Both the position numbers and the translations under genes were made by a program. The notes under the pieces are model-generated. The model did not search any database. It saw only the letters and a program-made list of their open reading frames with translations, and was not told the origin of the DNA. Shown here one piece after another: positions 1 to 10,991 of a DNA stretch of 64,000 bases (its first letter is position 1; each line of letters starts with the position of its first letter). This stretch comes from Aegilops tauschii subsp. strangulata (Eukaryota > Streptophyta > Magnoliopsida > Poales > Poaceae). The DNA is taken from assembly GCF_002575655.3 (NCBI RefSeq), contig NC_053040.3, positions 353,343,267-353,407,266 on the forward strand, in the 5' to 3' direction.

Positions 1-795
1 CGGTCAATAACCAACAGCGGGATCTGGATACCCATGTTGGCTCCCACATGTTCCACGATGATCTCATCGGATGAACCACGGTGTCGAGGATTCAATCAAT
101 CCGTATGCAATTCCCTTTGTCAATCGGTATGTTACTTGCCCGAGATTCGATTGTCGGTATCCCAATACCTTGTTCAATCTCGTTACCGGCAAGTCTCATT
201 ACTCGTACCGCAAAGCATGATCCCGTGACTAACGCCTTAGTCACATTGAGATCATTATGATGATGCATTACCGAGTGGGCCCAGAGATACCTCTCCGTCA
301 CACGGAGTGACAAATCCCAGTCTCGATCCGTGCCAACCCAACAGACACTTTCGGAGATACCCGTAGTGCACCTTTATAGTCACCCAGTTACGTTGTGACG
401 TTTGGCACACCCAAAGCACTCCTACGGTATCCGGGAGTTGCACGATCTCATGGTCTAAAGAAAAGATACTTGACATTGGAAAAGCTCTAGCAAACGAAAC
501 TACACGATCTTTTATGCTATGCTTAGGATTGGGTCTTGTCCATCACATCATTCTCCTAATGATGTGATCCCGTTATCAATGACATCCAATGTCCATAGTC
601 AGGAAACCATGACTATCTGTTGATCAACGAGCTAGTCAACTAGAGGCTTACTAGGGACACGCTGTGGTCTATGTATTCACACATGTATTACGATTTCCGG
701 AAAATACAATTATAGCATGAATAATAGACTATTATCATGAACAAAGAAATATAATAATAACCATTTATTATTGCCTCTAGGGCATATTTCCAACA
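1..795 (-). repeat. Copia 1 3' LTR (partial)
   Basis: On the minus strand this LTR starts at 795 (TGTTGGAAATATGCCC) and runs off the window at 1, so about 920 bases are missing if it matches the 1719-bp partner LTR. Differences from the partner by hand count are at 152, 198, 214, 234, 251, 570 and 662: four transitions and three transversions, with no indels. Confidence 0.95.
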
Positions 796-810
796 GTCTC
801 CCACTTGCAC
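796..810 (-). other. Copia 1 polypurine tract
   Basis: The minus strand reads AAGTGGGAGAC immediately before the 3' LTR start. This is the usual position and composition of the primer for plus-strand cDNA synthesis. The same tract lies beside the 3' LTR of Copia 3 at 41966. Confidence 0.85.
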
Positions 811-827
811 TAGAGTCAATAATCTAG

Positions 828-3800
828 TTACATAGTGATGAATCGAACACCCATTGCGTCCTGGTGTTGATCATGTTTTGCCCTAGGGAGAGGTTTAGTC
901 AACGGATCTGCTACATTCAGGTCCGTATGTACTTTACAAATATCTATGTCTCCATTTTGAACACTTTCACGAATGGAGTTGAAGCGACGCTTGATATGCC
1001 TGGTCTTCCTGTGAAACCTGGGCTCCTTTGCAAGGGCAATAGCTCCAGTGTTGTCACAGAAGAGAGTCATCGGGCCCGACGCATTGGGAATCACCCCTAG
1101 GTCGGTAATGAACTCCTTCATCGAGACTGCTTCCTGTGCTGCCTCCGAGGCTGCCATGTATTCCGCTTCACATGTAGATCCCGCCACGACGCTTTGCTTG
1201 CAACTACACCAGCTTACTGCTCCTCCATTCAAAATATACATGTATCCGGTCTGTGACTTCGAGTCATCCAGATCTGTGTCGAAGCTAGCGTCAACGTAAC
1301 CCTTTACGACGAGCTCTTTGTCACCTCCATAAACGAGAAACATATCCTTAGTCCTCTTCAGGTACTTCGGGATATTCTTGACCGTTGTCCAGTGTTCCAT
1401 GCCGGGATTACTTTGGTATCTTCCTACCAAACTTACGGCAAGGTTTACATCAGGTCTGGTACACAGCATGGCATACATAATAGACCCTATGGCCGAGGCA
1501 TAGGGGATGACACTCATCTTTTCTATATCTTCTGCTGTGGTCGGGCATTGAGCCTTGCTCAATTGCACACCTTGCAATACAGGCAAGAACCCCTTCTTGG
1601 ACTGATCCATACTGAACTTCTTCAATATCTTGTCAAGGTATGTACTCTGTGAAAGACCAATGAGGCGTCTTGATCTATCTCTATAGATCTTGATGCCTAA
1701 TATATAAGCAGCTTATCCAAGGTCCTTCATTGAAAAACACTTATTCAAATAGGCCTTTATACTTTCCAAGAATTCTATATCATTTCCCATCAACAGTATG
1801 TCATCCAAATATAATATGAGAAATGGTACAGAGCTCCCACTCACTTTCTTGTAAACACAGGCTTCTCCATAAGTCTGTGTGAACCCAAACGCTTTGATCA
1901 TCTCATCAAAGCGAATGTTCCAACTCCGAGATGCTTGCACCAGCCCATAGATTGAGCGTTGGAGCTTGCATACTTTGTTAGCATTCTTAGGATCGACAAA
2001 ACCTTCCGGCTGCATCATATACAACTCTTCCTTAAGGAAGCCGTTAAGGAATGCCGTTTTGACGTCCATCTGCCATATCTCATAATCATAGTATGCGGCA
2101 ATTGCTAACATGATTCGGACGGACTTCAGCTTCGCTACGGGTGAGAAAGTCTCATCGTAGTCAACCCCTTGAACTTGTCGATAACCCTTAGCGACAAGTC
2201 GAGCTTTGTAGATGGTCACATTACCATCCGCGTCCGTCTTCTTCTTAAAGATCCATTTGTTTTCTATGGCTCCCCGATCATCGGGCAAGTCAGTCAAAGT
2301 CCATACTTTGTTTTCATACATGGATTCTATCTCGGATTTCATGGCTTCTAGCCATTTGTCGGAATCCGGGCCCGCCATCGCTTCTTCATAGTTCGAAGGT
2401 TCACCGTTGTCTAACAACATGATTTCCAGGACAGGGTTGCCGTACCACTCTGGTGCGGAACGTGTCCTTGTGGACCTACGAAGTTCAGTAACTTGATCCG
2501 AAGCTTCATGATCATCATCATTAACTTCTTCCCCAGTCGGTGTAGGCACCACAGGAACATTTTCCCGCGCTGCGCTACTTTCCGGTTCGGAAGGGGTGAC
2601 TATCACCCCATCAAGTTCCACTTTCCTCCCACTCAATTCTTTCGAGAGAAACTCCTTCTCTAGAAAGGACCCATTCTTGGCAACGAAGATCTTGCCCTCG
2701 GATCTGAGGTAGAAGGTATACCCAATAGTTTCCTTAGGGTATCCTATGAAGACGCATTTTTCCGACTTGGGTTCGAGTTTTTCAGGTTGAAGTTTCTTGA
2801 CATAAGCATCGCATCCCCAAACTTTTAGAAACGACAGCTTAGGTTTCTTCCCAAACCATAATTCATACGGTGTCGTCTCAACGGATTTCGACGGAGCCCT
2901 ATTTAAAGTGAATGCGGCAGTCTCTAAAGCATAGCCCCAAAATGAGAGCGGTAAATCGGTAAGAGACATCATAGATCGCACCATATCCAATAGAGTGCGA
3001 TTACGACGTTCGGACACACCGTTTCTCTGAGGTGTTCCAGGCGGCGTGAGTTGTGAAACTATTCCACATTTCCTTAAGTGTGTACCAAATTCGTGACTTA
3101 AATATTCTCCACCACGATCTGATCGTAAGAATTTTATTTTCCTGTCACGTTGATTCTCGACTTCACTCTGAAATTCCTTGAACTTTTCAAAGGTTTCAGA
3201 CTTGTGTTTCATTAGGTAGACATACCCATATCTACTTAAATCATCAGTGAGAGTGAGAACATAACGATATCCTCCGCGAGCCTCAACACTCATTGGACCG
3301 CACACATCGGTATGTATGATTTCCAATAAGTTGGTTGCTCGCTCCATTGTTCCGGAGAACGGAGTCTTGGTCATCTTACCCATGAGGCATGGTTCGCACG
3401 TGTCAAATGATTCGTAATCAAGAGACTCCAAAAGTCCATCTGCATGGAGCTTCTTCATGCGCTTGACACCAATGTGACCAAGGCGGCAGTGCCACAAGTA
3501 TGTGGGACTATCGTTATCAACTTTACATCTTTTGGTATTCACACTATGAACATGTGTAACATCACGTTCGAGATTCATCAAAAATAAACCATTGACCAGC
3601 GGGGCATGACCATAAAACATATCTCTCAAATAAATAGAACAACCATTATTCTCGGATTTAAATGAGTAGCCATCTCGAATTAAACGAGATCCAGATACAA
3701 TGTTCATGCTCAGAGCTGGCACTAAATAACAATTATTGAGGTTTAAAACTAATCCCGTAGGTAGATGCAGAGGTAGCGTGCCGACGGCGATCACATCGAC

Positions 3801-4808
3801 CTTGGAACCATTCCCGACGCGCATCGTCACCTCATCCTTCGCCAGTCTCCGTTTATTCCGTAGTTCCTGTTTTGAGTTACAAATATGAGCAACCGCACCG
3901 GTATCAAATACCCAGGAGCTACTACGAGTACTGGTAAGGTACACATTAATTACATGTATATCACATATACCTTTGGCGTTGCCGGCCTTCTTCTTGTCCG
4001 CTAAGTATTTGGGGCAGTTCCGCTTCCAGTGACCACTTCCCTTGCAATAAAAGCACTCAGTCTCGGGCTTGGGTCCATTCTTTGACTTCTTCCCGGTAAC
4101 TGGTTTACCGGGCGCGGCAACTCCCTTGCCGTCCTTCTTGAAGTTCTTCTTACCCTTGCCCTTCTTGAACTTAGTGGTTTTATTCACCATCAACACTTGA
4201 TGTTCTTTTCTGATCTCTACCTCAGCTGATTTCAGCATTGAATATACCTCAGGAATGGTCTTTTCCATCCCCTGCATATTGAAGTTCATCACAAAGCTCT
4301 TGTAGCTTGGTGGAAGCGACTGGAGGATTCTGTCAATGACCACGTCATCCGGGAGATTAACTCCCAGCTGAGACAAGCGGTTGTGCAACCCAGACATTCT
4401 GAGTATGTGCTCACTAACAGAACTATTCTCCTCCATTTTACAGCTGAAGAACATGTCGGAGACATCATATCTCTCGACCCGGGCATGAGCTTGAAAAACT
4501 AGTTTCAGCTCCTCGAACATCTCATATGCTCCATGTTTCTCAAAACGCTTTTGGAGACCCGGCTCTAAGCTATAAAGCATGCCGCACTGAACGAGGGAGT
4601 AATCATCAGCACACTGCTGCCAAGCGTTCATAACGTCTTGGTTCTCAGGGACTGGTGCTTCACCTAGCGGTGCTTCTAAGACATAATCTTTCTTGGCTAC
4701 TATGAGGATGATCCTCAGGTTCCGGACCCAGTCCGTATAGTTGCTGTCATCATCTTTCAGCTTGGTTTTCTCTAGGAACGCGTTGAAATTGAGGACAACG
4801 TTGGCCAT
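828..4808 (-). pseudogene. Copia 1 gag-pol polyprotein, one in-frame stop
   Basis: The copia polyprotein encodes capsid, protease, integrase and reverse transcriptase/RNase H, which make and insert the element cDNA. The start ATG at 4808 opens the family-typical MANVVLNFNAF terminus. In order: gag; a CX2CX4HX4C zinc knuckle at residues about 252-265; protease DTG at 302-304; the HHCC pre-integrase region around 440-475; integrase D501, D564, E600 (a D,D35,E spacing); an RT with YLDD at 1000-1003; then RNase H. An in-frame TAA at 1713-1715, just after residue 1031, interrupts the RT shortly past YLDD. The same frame then stays open through RNase H to the stop at 828. This one stop is the only obvious lesion in about 1326 codons, in keeping with the young LTRs. 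The copy is probably non-functional unless the stop is suppressed or a sequencing error. Confidence 0.93.
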
Positions 4809-6120
4809 TAGATCTACAAGACATAGTGTAAAGATTTTAGACTAAGTTCATGATAATTAAGTTCATTTAATCAAATTATTTAATGAACTCCCACTCAGAT
4901 AGACATCCCTCTCGTCATCTAAGTGAAACATGATCCGAATTCAACTAGGCCGTGTCCGATCATCACGTGAGACGGACTAGTCAAGATCGGTGAACATCTC
5001 CATGTTGATCGTATCTTCTATACGACTCATGCTCGACCTTTCGGTCCTCCGTGTTACGAGGCCATGTCTGTACATGCTAGGCTCGTCAAGTCAACCAAGT
5101 GTATTGCGTGTGTTCCGAGGCCATGTCTGTACATGCTAGGCTCGTCAACACCCGTTGTATTCGAACGTTAGAATCTATCACACCCGATCATCACGTGGTG
5201 CTTCAAAACAACGAACCTTCGCAACGGTGCACAGTTAGGGTGAACACTTTCTTGAAATTATTATAAGGGATCATCTTACTTACTACCGTCGTTCTAAGCA
5301 AATAAGATGCAAAAACATGATAAACATCACATGCAATCAAATAGTGACATGATATGGCCAATATCATCATGCTCCTTTGATCTCCATCTTCGGGGCACCA
5401 TGATCATCTTCGTCACCGGCATGACACCATGATCTCCATCATCATGATCTCCATCATTGTGTCTTCATGAAGTCGTCACGCCAACGATTACTTCTACTTG
5501 TATGGCTAACGCGTTTAGCAACAAAGTAAAGTAAATTACATGGCATTATTCAATGACACGCAGGTCATGCAAAATAATAAAGACAACTCCTATGGCTCCT
5601 GCCGGTTGTCATACTCATCGACATGCAAGTCGTGATTCCTATTACAAGAATATGATCAATCTCATACATCACATATATCATTCATCACATCTTCTGGCCA
5701 TATCACATCACATAGCACTTGCTGCAAAAACAAGTTAGACGTCCTCTAATTGTTGTTGCAAGTTTTTACGTGGTTTGTAGGTTTCTAGCAAGAACGTTTT
5801 CTTACCTACGTATGACCACAACGTGATTTGCCAATTTCTATTTACCCTTCATAAGGACCCTTTTCATCGAATCCGTTCCGACTAAAGTAGGAGAGACAGA
5901 CACCCGCTAGCCACCTTATGCAACTAGTGCATGTCAGTCGGTGGAACCTGTCTCACGTAAGCGTACGTGTAAGGTCGGTCCGGGCCGCTTCATCCTACAA
6001 TGCCGCAGAAACAAGAAACGACTAGTAGCGGCAAGAAGAATTGGCAAACTCAACGCCCACAACTGCTTTGTGTTCTACTCGTGCATAGTAACTACGCATA
6101 GGCCTGGCTCATGATGCCAC
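4809..6120 (-). other. Copia 1 untranslated leader with 60-bp-period repeat
   Basis: This stretch of about 1.3 kb lies between the PBS and the gag start and holds no credible coding region. In BARE-type elements this zone carries the dimerisation and packaging signals. A 34-bp segment containing CCATGTCTGTACATGC occurs at about 5055-5088 and again at 5115-5148, exactly 60 bp apart. Each copy can form a small hairpin with a CATGT/ACATG stem. The same pair with the same spacing is present in Copia 3 (about 45960-46053). Confidence 0.75.
6106..6120 (-). other. Copia 1 primer-binding site
   Basis: Directly next to the 5' LTR the minus strand reads TGGCATCATGAGCC. This resembles the TGGTATCAGAGCC site complementary to initiator tRNA-Met that primes most plant copia elements. 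An equivalent sequence lies at 46998-47012 in Copia 3. Confidence 0.8.
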
Positions 6121-6536
6121 TGTTGGGAATCGTAGCATAATTTTAAAATTTTCCTACGCTCACCAAGATGCATCTATGGAGTGTACTAGCAACGAGGGGA
6201 AGGGAGTGCATCTACATACCCTTGTAGATCGCGAGCGGAAGCGTTCCAATGAACGTGGATGACGGAGTCGTACTCGCCGTGATCCAAATCACCGATGACC
6301 GAGTGCCGAACGGACGGCACCTCCGCGTTCAACACACGTACGGTGCAGCGACGTCTCCTCCTTCTTGATCCAGCAAGGGGGAAGGAGAGTTTGATGGAGA
6401 TCCAACAGCACGACGGCGTGGTGGTGGATGTAGCGGGTCTCCGGCAGGGCTTCGCCGAGCTTTTGCGAGAGAGGGAGAGGTGTTGCAGGGGAGGAGGGAG
6501 GCGCCCAAGGCTGTGTGTTGCTGCCCTCCCTCCCCC

Positions 6537-6550
6537 CCTTTATATAGGCC
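6537..6550 (-). promoter_or_regulatory. TATA box 2 of Copia 1 LTR
   Basis: The minus strand reads GGCCTATATAAAGG in a GC-rich setting, a strong TATA box. By analogy with BARE-1 it would be the LTR-proximal promoter from which the genomic RNA is made. No start site can be fixed from sequence alone. Confidence 0.6.
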
Positions 6551-6857
6551 CCCTTGGGAGGGGGGGGCGGCCAAAACCCATCTAGGGTTGGGGGGCGGCG
6601 GCCAAGGGGTGGAAAGGGGTGCCTTGCCCCCCAAGGCAAGGGGGAAGCTCCGCCCCCTAGGGTTCCCAACCCTAGGCGCATGGGGGGAGGCCCAAGGGTG
6701 GCGCCCCAGCTCACTAAGGGCTGGTTCCCTTCCACTTTCAGCCCATGGGGCCCTCCGGGATAGGTGGCCCCACCCGATGGACCCCCGGGACCCTTCCGGT
6801 GGTCCCGGTACAATACCGGTAACCCCCAAAACTTTCCCGGTGGCCGAAACTTGACTT

Positions 6858-6870
6858 CCTATATATAATT
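6858..6870 (-). promoter_or_regulatory. TATA box 1 of Copia 1 LTR
   Basis: The minus strand reads AATTATATATAGG about 320 bases upstream of the second TATA box. This matches the two-promoter arrangement known for BARE-1 LTRs. Confidence 0.5.
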
Positions 6871-7839
6871 CTTCACCTCCGGACCATTCTGGAACCTCTC
6901 GTGACATCCGGGATCTCATCCGGGACTCCGAACAACTTTCGGGTTTCCGCATACATATATCTCTACAACCCTAGCGTCACCGAACCTTAAGTGTGTAGAC
7001 CCTACGGGTTCGGGAGACATGCAGACATGACCGAGACGCCTCTCCGGTCAATAACCAACAGCGGGATCTGGATACCCATGTTGGCTCCCACATGTTCCAC
7101 GATGATCTCATCGGATGAACCACGGTGTCGAGGATTCAATCAATCCGTATGCAATTCCCTTTGTCAATCGGTATGTTACTTGCCCGAGATTCGATCGTCG
7201 GTATCCCAATACCTTGTTCAATCTCGTTACCGGCAAGTCTCTTTACTCGTACCGCAATGCATGATCCCGTGACTAACACCTTAGTCACATTGAGCTCATT
7301 ATGATGATGCATTACCGAGTGGGCCCAGAGATACCTCTCCGTCACACGGAGTGACAAATCCCAGTCTCGATCCGTGCCAACCCAACAGACACTTTCGGAG
7401 ATACCCGTAGTGCACCTTTATAGTCACCCAGTTACGTTGTGACGTTTGGCACACCCAAAGCACTCCTACGGTATCCGGGAGTTGCACGATCTCATGGTCT
7501 AAAGAAAAGATACTTGACATTGGAAAAGCTCTAGCAAACGAAACTACACGATCTTTTATGCTATGCTTAGGATTGGGTCTTGTCCATCACATCATTCTCC
7601 TAATGATGTGATCTCGTTATCAATGACATCCAATGTCCATAGTCAGGAAACCATGACTATCTGTTGATCAACGAGCTAGTCAACTAGAGGCTTACTAGGG
7701 ACACGTTGTGGTCTATGTATTCACACATGTATTACGATTTCCGGAAAATACAATTATAGCATGAATAATAGACTATTATCATGAACAAAGAAATATAATA
7801 ATAACCATTTATTATTGCCTCTAGGGCATATTTCCAACA

Positions 7840-8220
7840 CATGTACAGTAGGCAATTCACATCTAGGGGAGAGTCATAATCTTCAGTTCCAACAATATCA
7901 CCAGTTTCAGTAATTTCATTCTTTCTAACCCTAGCAAGTTGTTCATCAAGAAATTCACCTAATGGCACAGTATTATCAAGCAGAGAAGTAGTTTCATCAT
8001 AAGCATCATGCATAGCAGAAGTGGCATCATCAATAACATGCGACATATCGGAGTCAATAGTAGGTGTATGTGTCGCAAGTTTACTCAAAACAGAAGGTGA
8101 ATCAAGTGCAGAGCTAGATGGCAGTTCCTTACATCCCTCGTAGTTGAAAAAATCTTGGTTCTTTGATCTCTCAAATTCCTCATAGTGGTCAATAGATATA
8201 AATCCCCAGTGACTCGGAGA
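7840..8220 (-). pseudogene. G1 gag N-terminal region (partial)
   Basis: The minus frame is open across this stretch and encodes an acidic leader of Gag with motifs such as SHVIDDATSAMHDAYDE and VPLGEFLDEQLARVRKNE. These are recurrent in Triticeae gypsy Gag proteins. No zinc knuckle or later domain is present because Copia 1 cuts the frame at 7840. I cannot identify the true start codon, since translation may begin in the leader just after the PBS. Confidence 0.7.
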
Positions 8221-8240
8221 ATAGAGCCATGCTCCCCGAC

Positions 8241-8258
8241 AACGGCGCCAGAAAAAGG
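8241..8258 (-). other. G1 primer-binding site (tRNA-Asp type)
   Basis: The minus strand reads TGGCGCCGTTGTCGGGGA a few bases inside the LTR edge. This fits the complement of the 3' end of plant tRNA-Asp, with one mismatch from the usual TGGCGCCGTTGCCGGGGA. It fixes the orientation of G1 and identifies 8262-9594 as its 5' LTR. Confidence 0.85.
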
Positions 8259-8261
8259 TCT

Positions 8262-9594
8262 TGATAAACCACAAGTATAGGGGATCGCAACAGTTTTCGA
8301 GGGTAGAGTATTCAACCCAATTTTTTTGATTCGACACAAGGGGAGCCAAAGAATATTCTCAAGTATTAGCAGCTGAGTTGTCAATTCAACCACACCTAAA
8401 AGACTTAATATCTGCAGCAAAATATTTAGTAGCAAAGTAGAATGGAAGTAACGGTAACAGTGGCAAAAGTAACAGTAGCAGTTTTGTAGCAATCATAGTA
8501 GTGGCAACGGAAAAGTAACAAAGCAAAGATCAATATGAAACAAGCTCATAGGCAATGGATCAATGATGGATAATTATGTCAGATGGTATTCATCATGCAA
8601 CAGTTATAACATAGGGTGACACATAACTAGCTCCAATTCATCAATAGAATGTAGGCATGTATTCCGAATATAGTCATACGTGCATATGGAAAAGAACTTG
8701 CATGACATATTTTGTCCTACCCTCCCGTGGCAGCGGGGTCCTATTGGAAACTAAGGGATATTAAGGCCTCCTTTTAATAGAGAACCAGACCAAGGCATTA
8801 CCACTTAGTGAATAGATGAACTCCTCAAACTACGGCCATCACCGGGAAGTGTCCCGACTATTGTCACTCCGGGGTTGCCGGATCATAACACATAGTTGGT
8901 GAGTATAACTTGCAAGATAGGATCAAGAACACAAATATATTCATGAAAACATAATAGGTTTAGATCTGAAATCATGGCACTCGGGCCCTAGTGACAAGCA
9001 TTAAGCATAGCAAAGTCATAGCAACATCAATCTTAGAACATAGTGGATACTAGGGATCAAACCCTAACAAAACTAACTCATCCAACCCATCACCGTCCAG
9101 CAAGCCTACGATGGAATTACTCACGCACGACAGTGAGCATCATGAAATTGGTGATGGAGGATGGTTGATGATGACGATGGCGACAATTTCCCCTCTCCGG
9201 AGCCCAAAACGGACTCCAGATCTGCCCTCCCGGGGAAAAGCAAGAGGTGGCGGCGACTCCGTATCGTAAAACGTGATGAATATATGGAGTTGCAGTTGAG
9301 GTCGGTGGAGTTCTGTGGGTCCCACAAGACCAGAGGGCGCGCCATCCACCCTTTTGGACAGGGTGTGGGTCACCTCTGGTTGATTCTTTCGCCAATATTT
9401 TTTATTTATCCCAAAAATAATCTCCGTGAAGTTTCAGGTCATTCCGTGAACTTTTATTTCTGCACAAAAATAACACCATGGCAATTTTGCTGAAAACAGC
9501 CTCAGTCCGGTTTAGTTCCATTCAAATCATGCAAATTAGAGTCCAAAACAAGGGCAAAAGAGTTTGGAAAAGTAGATAGGATGGAGACATATCA
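8262..9594 (-). repeat. G1 5' LTR, 1333 bp
   Basis: On the minus strand the LTR begins TGATATGTCTCCATC at 9594 and ends TTTATCA at 8262 (TG...CA). It is plainly related along its length to the solo LTR at 14214-15616. Neither partner LTR nor the left target duplication is in the window. Confidence 0.88.
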
Positions 9595-9599
9595 ATTCG

Positions 9600-10991
9600 C
9601 TAAGGAAATTGCTCCAGTGTTGTCACAAGAGATTGCCATTAGACCCGATGCACTGGGTATTACACCCAAATTGGATATGAACTCCTTCATCTAGACTCCT
9701 TCATGCATTGCTTCCGAAGCAGCTATGTACTCCGCTTCACACATAGATCCCGCCGCGCCGCTCTTCTTGGAACTGCACCAACTTGCTCCACCATTCAATA
9801 TAAAATACGTATCCGGTTTGTGACTTAGAGTTATCCAGATCTATGTCGAAGCTAGCATTGATGTAACCCTTTACGACGATCTCTTCATCACCACCATAAA
9901 TGAGAAACATATCCTTGGTCCTTTTCAGGTACTTCAGGATATTCTTGGCCGCTGTCCAGTGATCCACTCCTGGATTACTTTGGTACCACCCTGCCAAACT
10001 TATGGCAAGGCACACAGCAGGTCTGGTACACAGCATGGCATACATAATAGGACCTATGGCTGAGGCATAGGGAATGACTTTCATTTTCTCTCTATCTTCT
10101 ACCGTTGTCGGACTTTGAGTCTGACTCAATTTCACGCCTTGCAACACAGACAAGAACCCTTTCTTTGACCGGTCCATTTTGAACTTCTTCAGAACTTTGT
10201 CCAGGTATGTGCTTTGTGAAAGTCCTATTAAGCGTCTCAATCTATCCCTATAGATCTTGATGCCTAATATGTAAGCAGCTTCACCGAGGTCTTTCATTGA
10301 AAAATTCTTATTCAAATATCCTTCTATACTATCTAGAAATTCTATATCATTTCCAATCAGTAATATCTCATCCACATATAATACCAGAAATGCTACAGAG
10401 CTCCCCTCACTTTCTTGTAAATACAGGCTTCTCCGTAAGTCTTTATAAAACCATATGCTTTGATCACATCATCAAAGTGTATATTCCAACTCTGAGATGC
10501 TTGCACCAATCCATAGATGGATCGCTGGAGCTTCCACACTTTGTTAGCACCTTTAGGATCGACAAAACCTTTTGGTTGCATCATATACAACTCTTCTTAA
10601 GAAACCCGTTAAGGAATGCAGTTTTGACGTGCATTTGCCAGATTTCATAATCATAAAATGCGGCAATTGCTAACATGATTCGGACAGACTTAAGCATCGC
10701 TACGGGTGAGAAAGTCTCATCCTATTCAACCCCTTGAACTTGTCGAGAACCTTTTGCGACAAGTCGAGCTTTGTAGACAGTGATATTACCATAAGTGTCC
10801 GTCTTCTTCTTGAAGATCCATTTATTCTCAATGGCTTTCCGATCATCGGGCAAGTCCACCAAAGTCCATACTTTGTTCTCATACGTGGATCCTATCTCAG
10901 ATTACATGGCCTCAAGACATTTGTCGGAATCTGGGCTCATCGTAGCTTCTTCATAGTTCGTAGGTTCACCGTTGTCTAACAACATGACTTC
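9600..10991 (-). pseudogene. Copia 2 RT/RNase H remnant
   Basis: The longest open piece (9737-10375) covers the end of RT and the start of RNase H, including MKDLGEAAYILGIKIYRD and QSKSQTGY-like segments. It continues upstream as RT pieces to 10991. The RT active site reads YVDE rather than YVDD, so a catalytic aspartate is lost. Several frameshifts separate the ORFs, and the frame is cut at 10991 by a solo LTR and at 9595 by G1. Confidence 0.85.

Larger units (their letters stand above)
1..7839 (-). mobile_element. Copia 1: young BARE-1/Angela/WIS-type copia retrotransposon, 3' end outside window
   Basis: This element reads on the minus strand. It has a complete 5' LTR (6121-7839), a primer-binding site, a long leader, one gag-pol reading frame with a single break, a polypurine tract, and 795 bases of 3' LTR before the window starts. 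Positions 1-795 align without gaps to 7045-7839 with seven differences by hand count, so the insertion is recent (about 0.3-0.4 My at 1.3e-8 per site per year). It landed in the gypsy element that continues at 7840. The right copy of the target duplication should be CATGT (7840-7844); the left copy is outside the window. The family assignment rests on the LTR start (TGTTGGAAATATGCCC), the tRNA-Met-type PBS and the copia domain order. Confidence 0.93.
6121..7839 (-). repeat. Copia 1 5' LTR, complete, 1719 bp
   Basis: The minus-strand LTR starts at 7839 (TGTTGGAAATATGCCC) and ends at 6121 (GATTCCCAACA), so it has TG...CA termini. It carries two TATA-like boxes, as described for BARE-1: TATATATA near 6858-6870 and CCTATATAAAG near 6537-6550. 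It drives the element's transcription toward lower coordinates. Confidence 0.95.
7840..9594 (-). mobile_element. G1: 5' end of a gypsy retrotransposon, cut by Copia 1
   Basis: This minus-strand gypsy element has its 5' LTR at 8262-9594, a PBS at about 8243-8258 and the first part of gag down to 7840, where Copia 1 interrupts it. The remainder should lie left of the window. Its right edge joins Copia 2 RNase H sequence at 9595, so it is inserted in Copia 2. The family is one of the common Triticeae gypsies with a tRNA-Asp-type PBS; I cannot name it with certainty. Confidence 0.85.

Noticed and set aside
6289..6952. Long Gly/Pro-rich ORFs on both strands
   Set aside because: They lie wholly in the GC-rich part of the Copia 1 LTR, and the same ORFs recur in the other copia LTRs; they are compositional.
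9121..9395. Overlapping ORFs in the G1 LTR
   Set aside because: Repeated in the related solo LTR at 15087-15449; they are LTR sequence without protein support.
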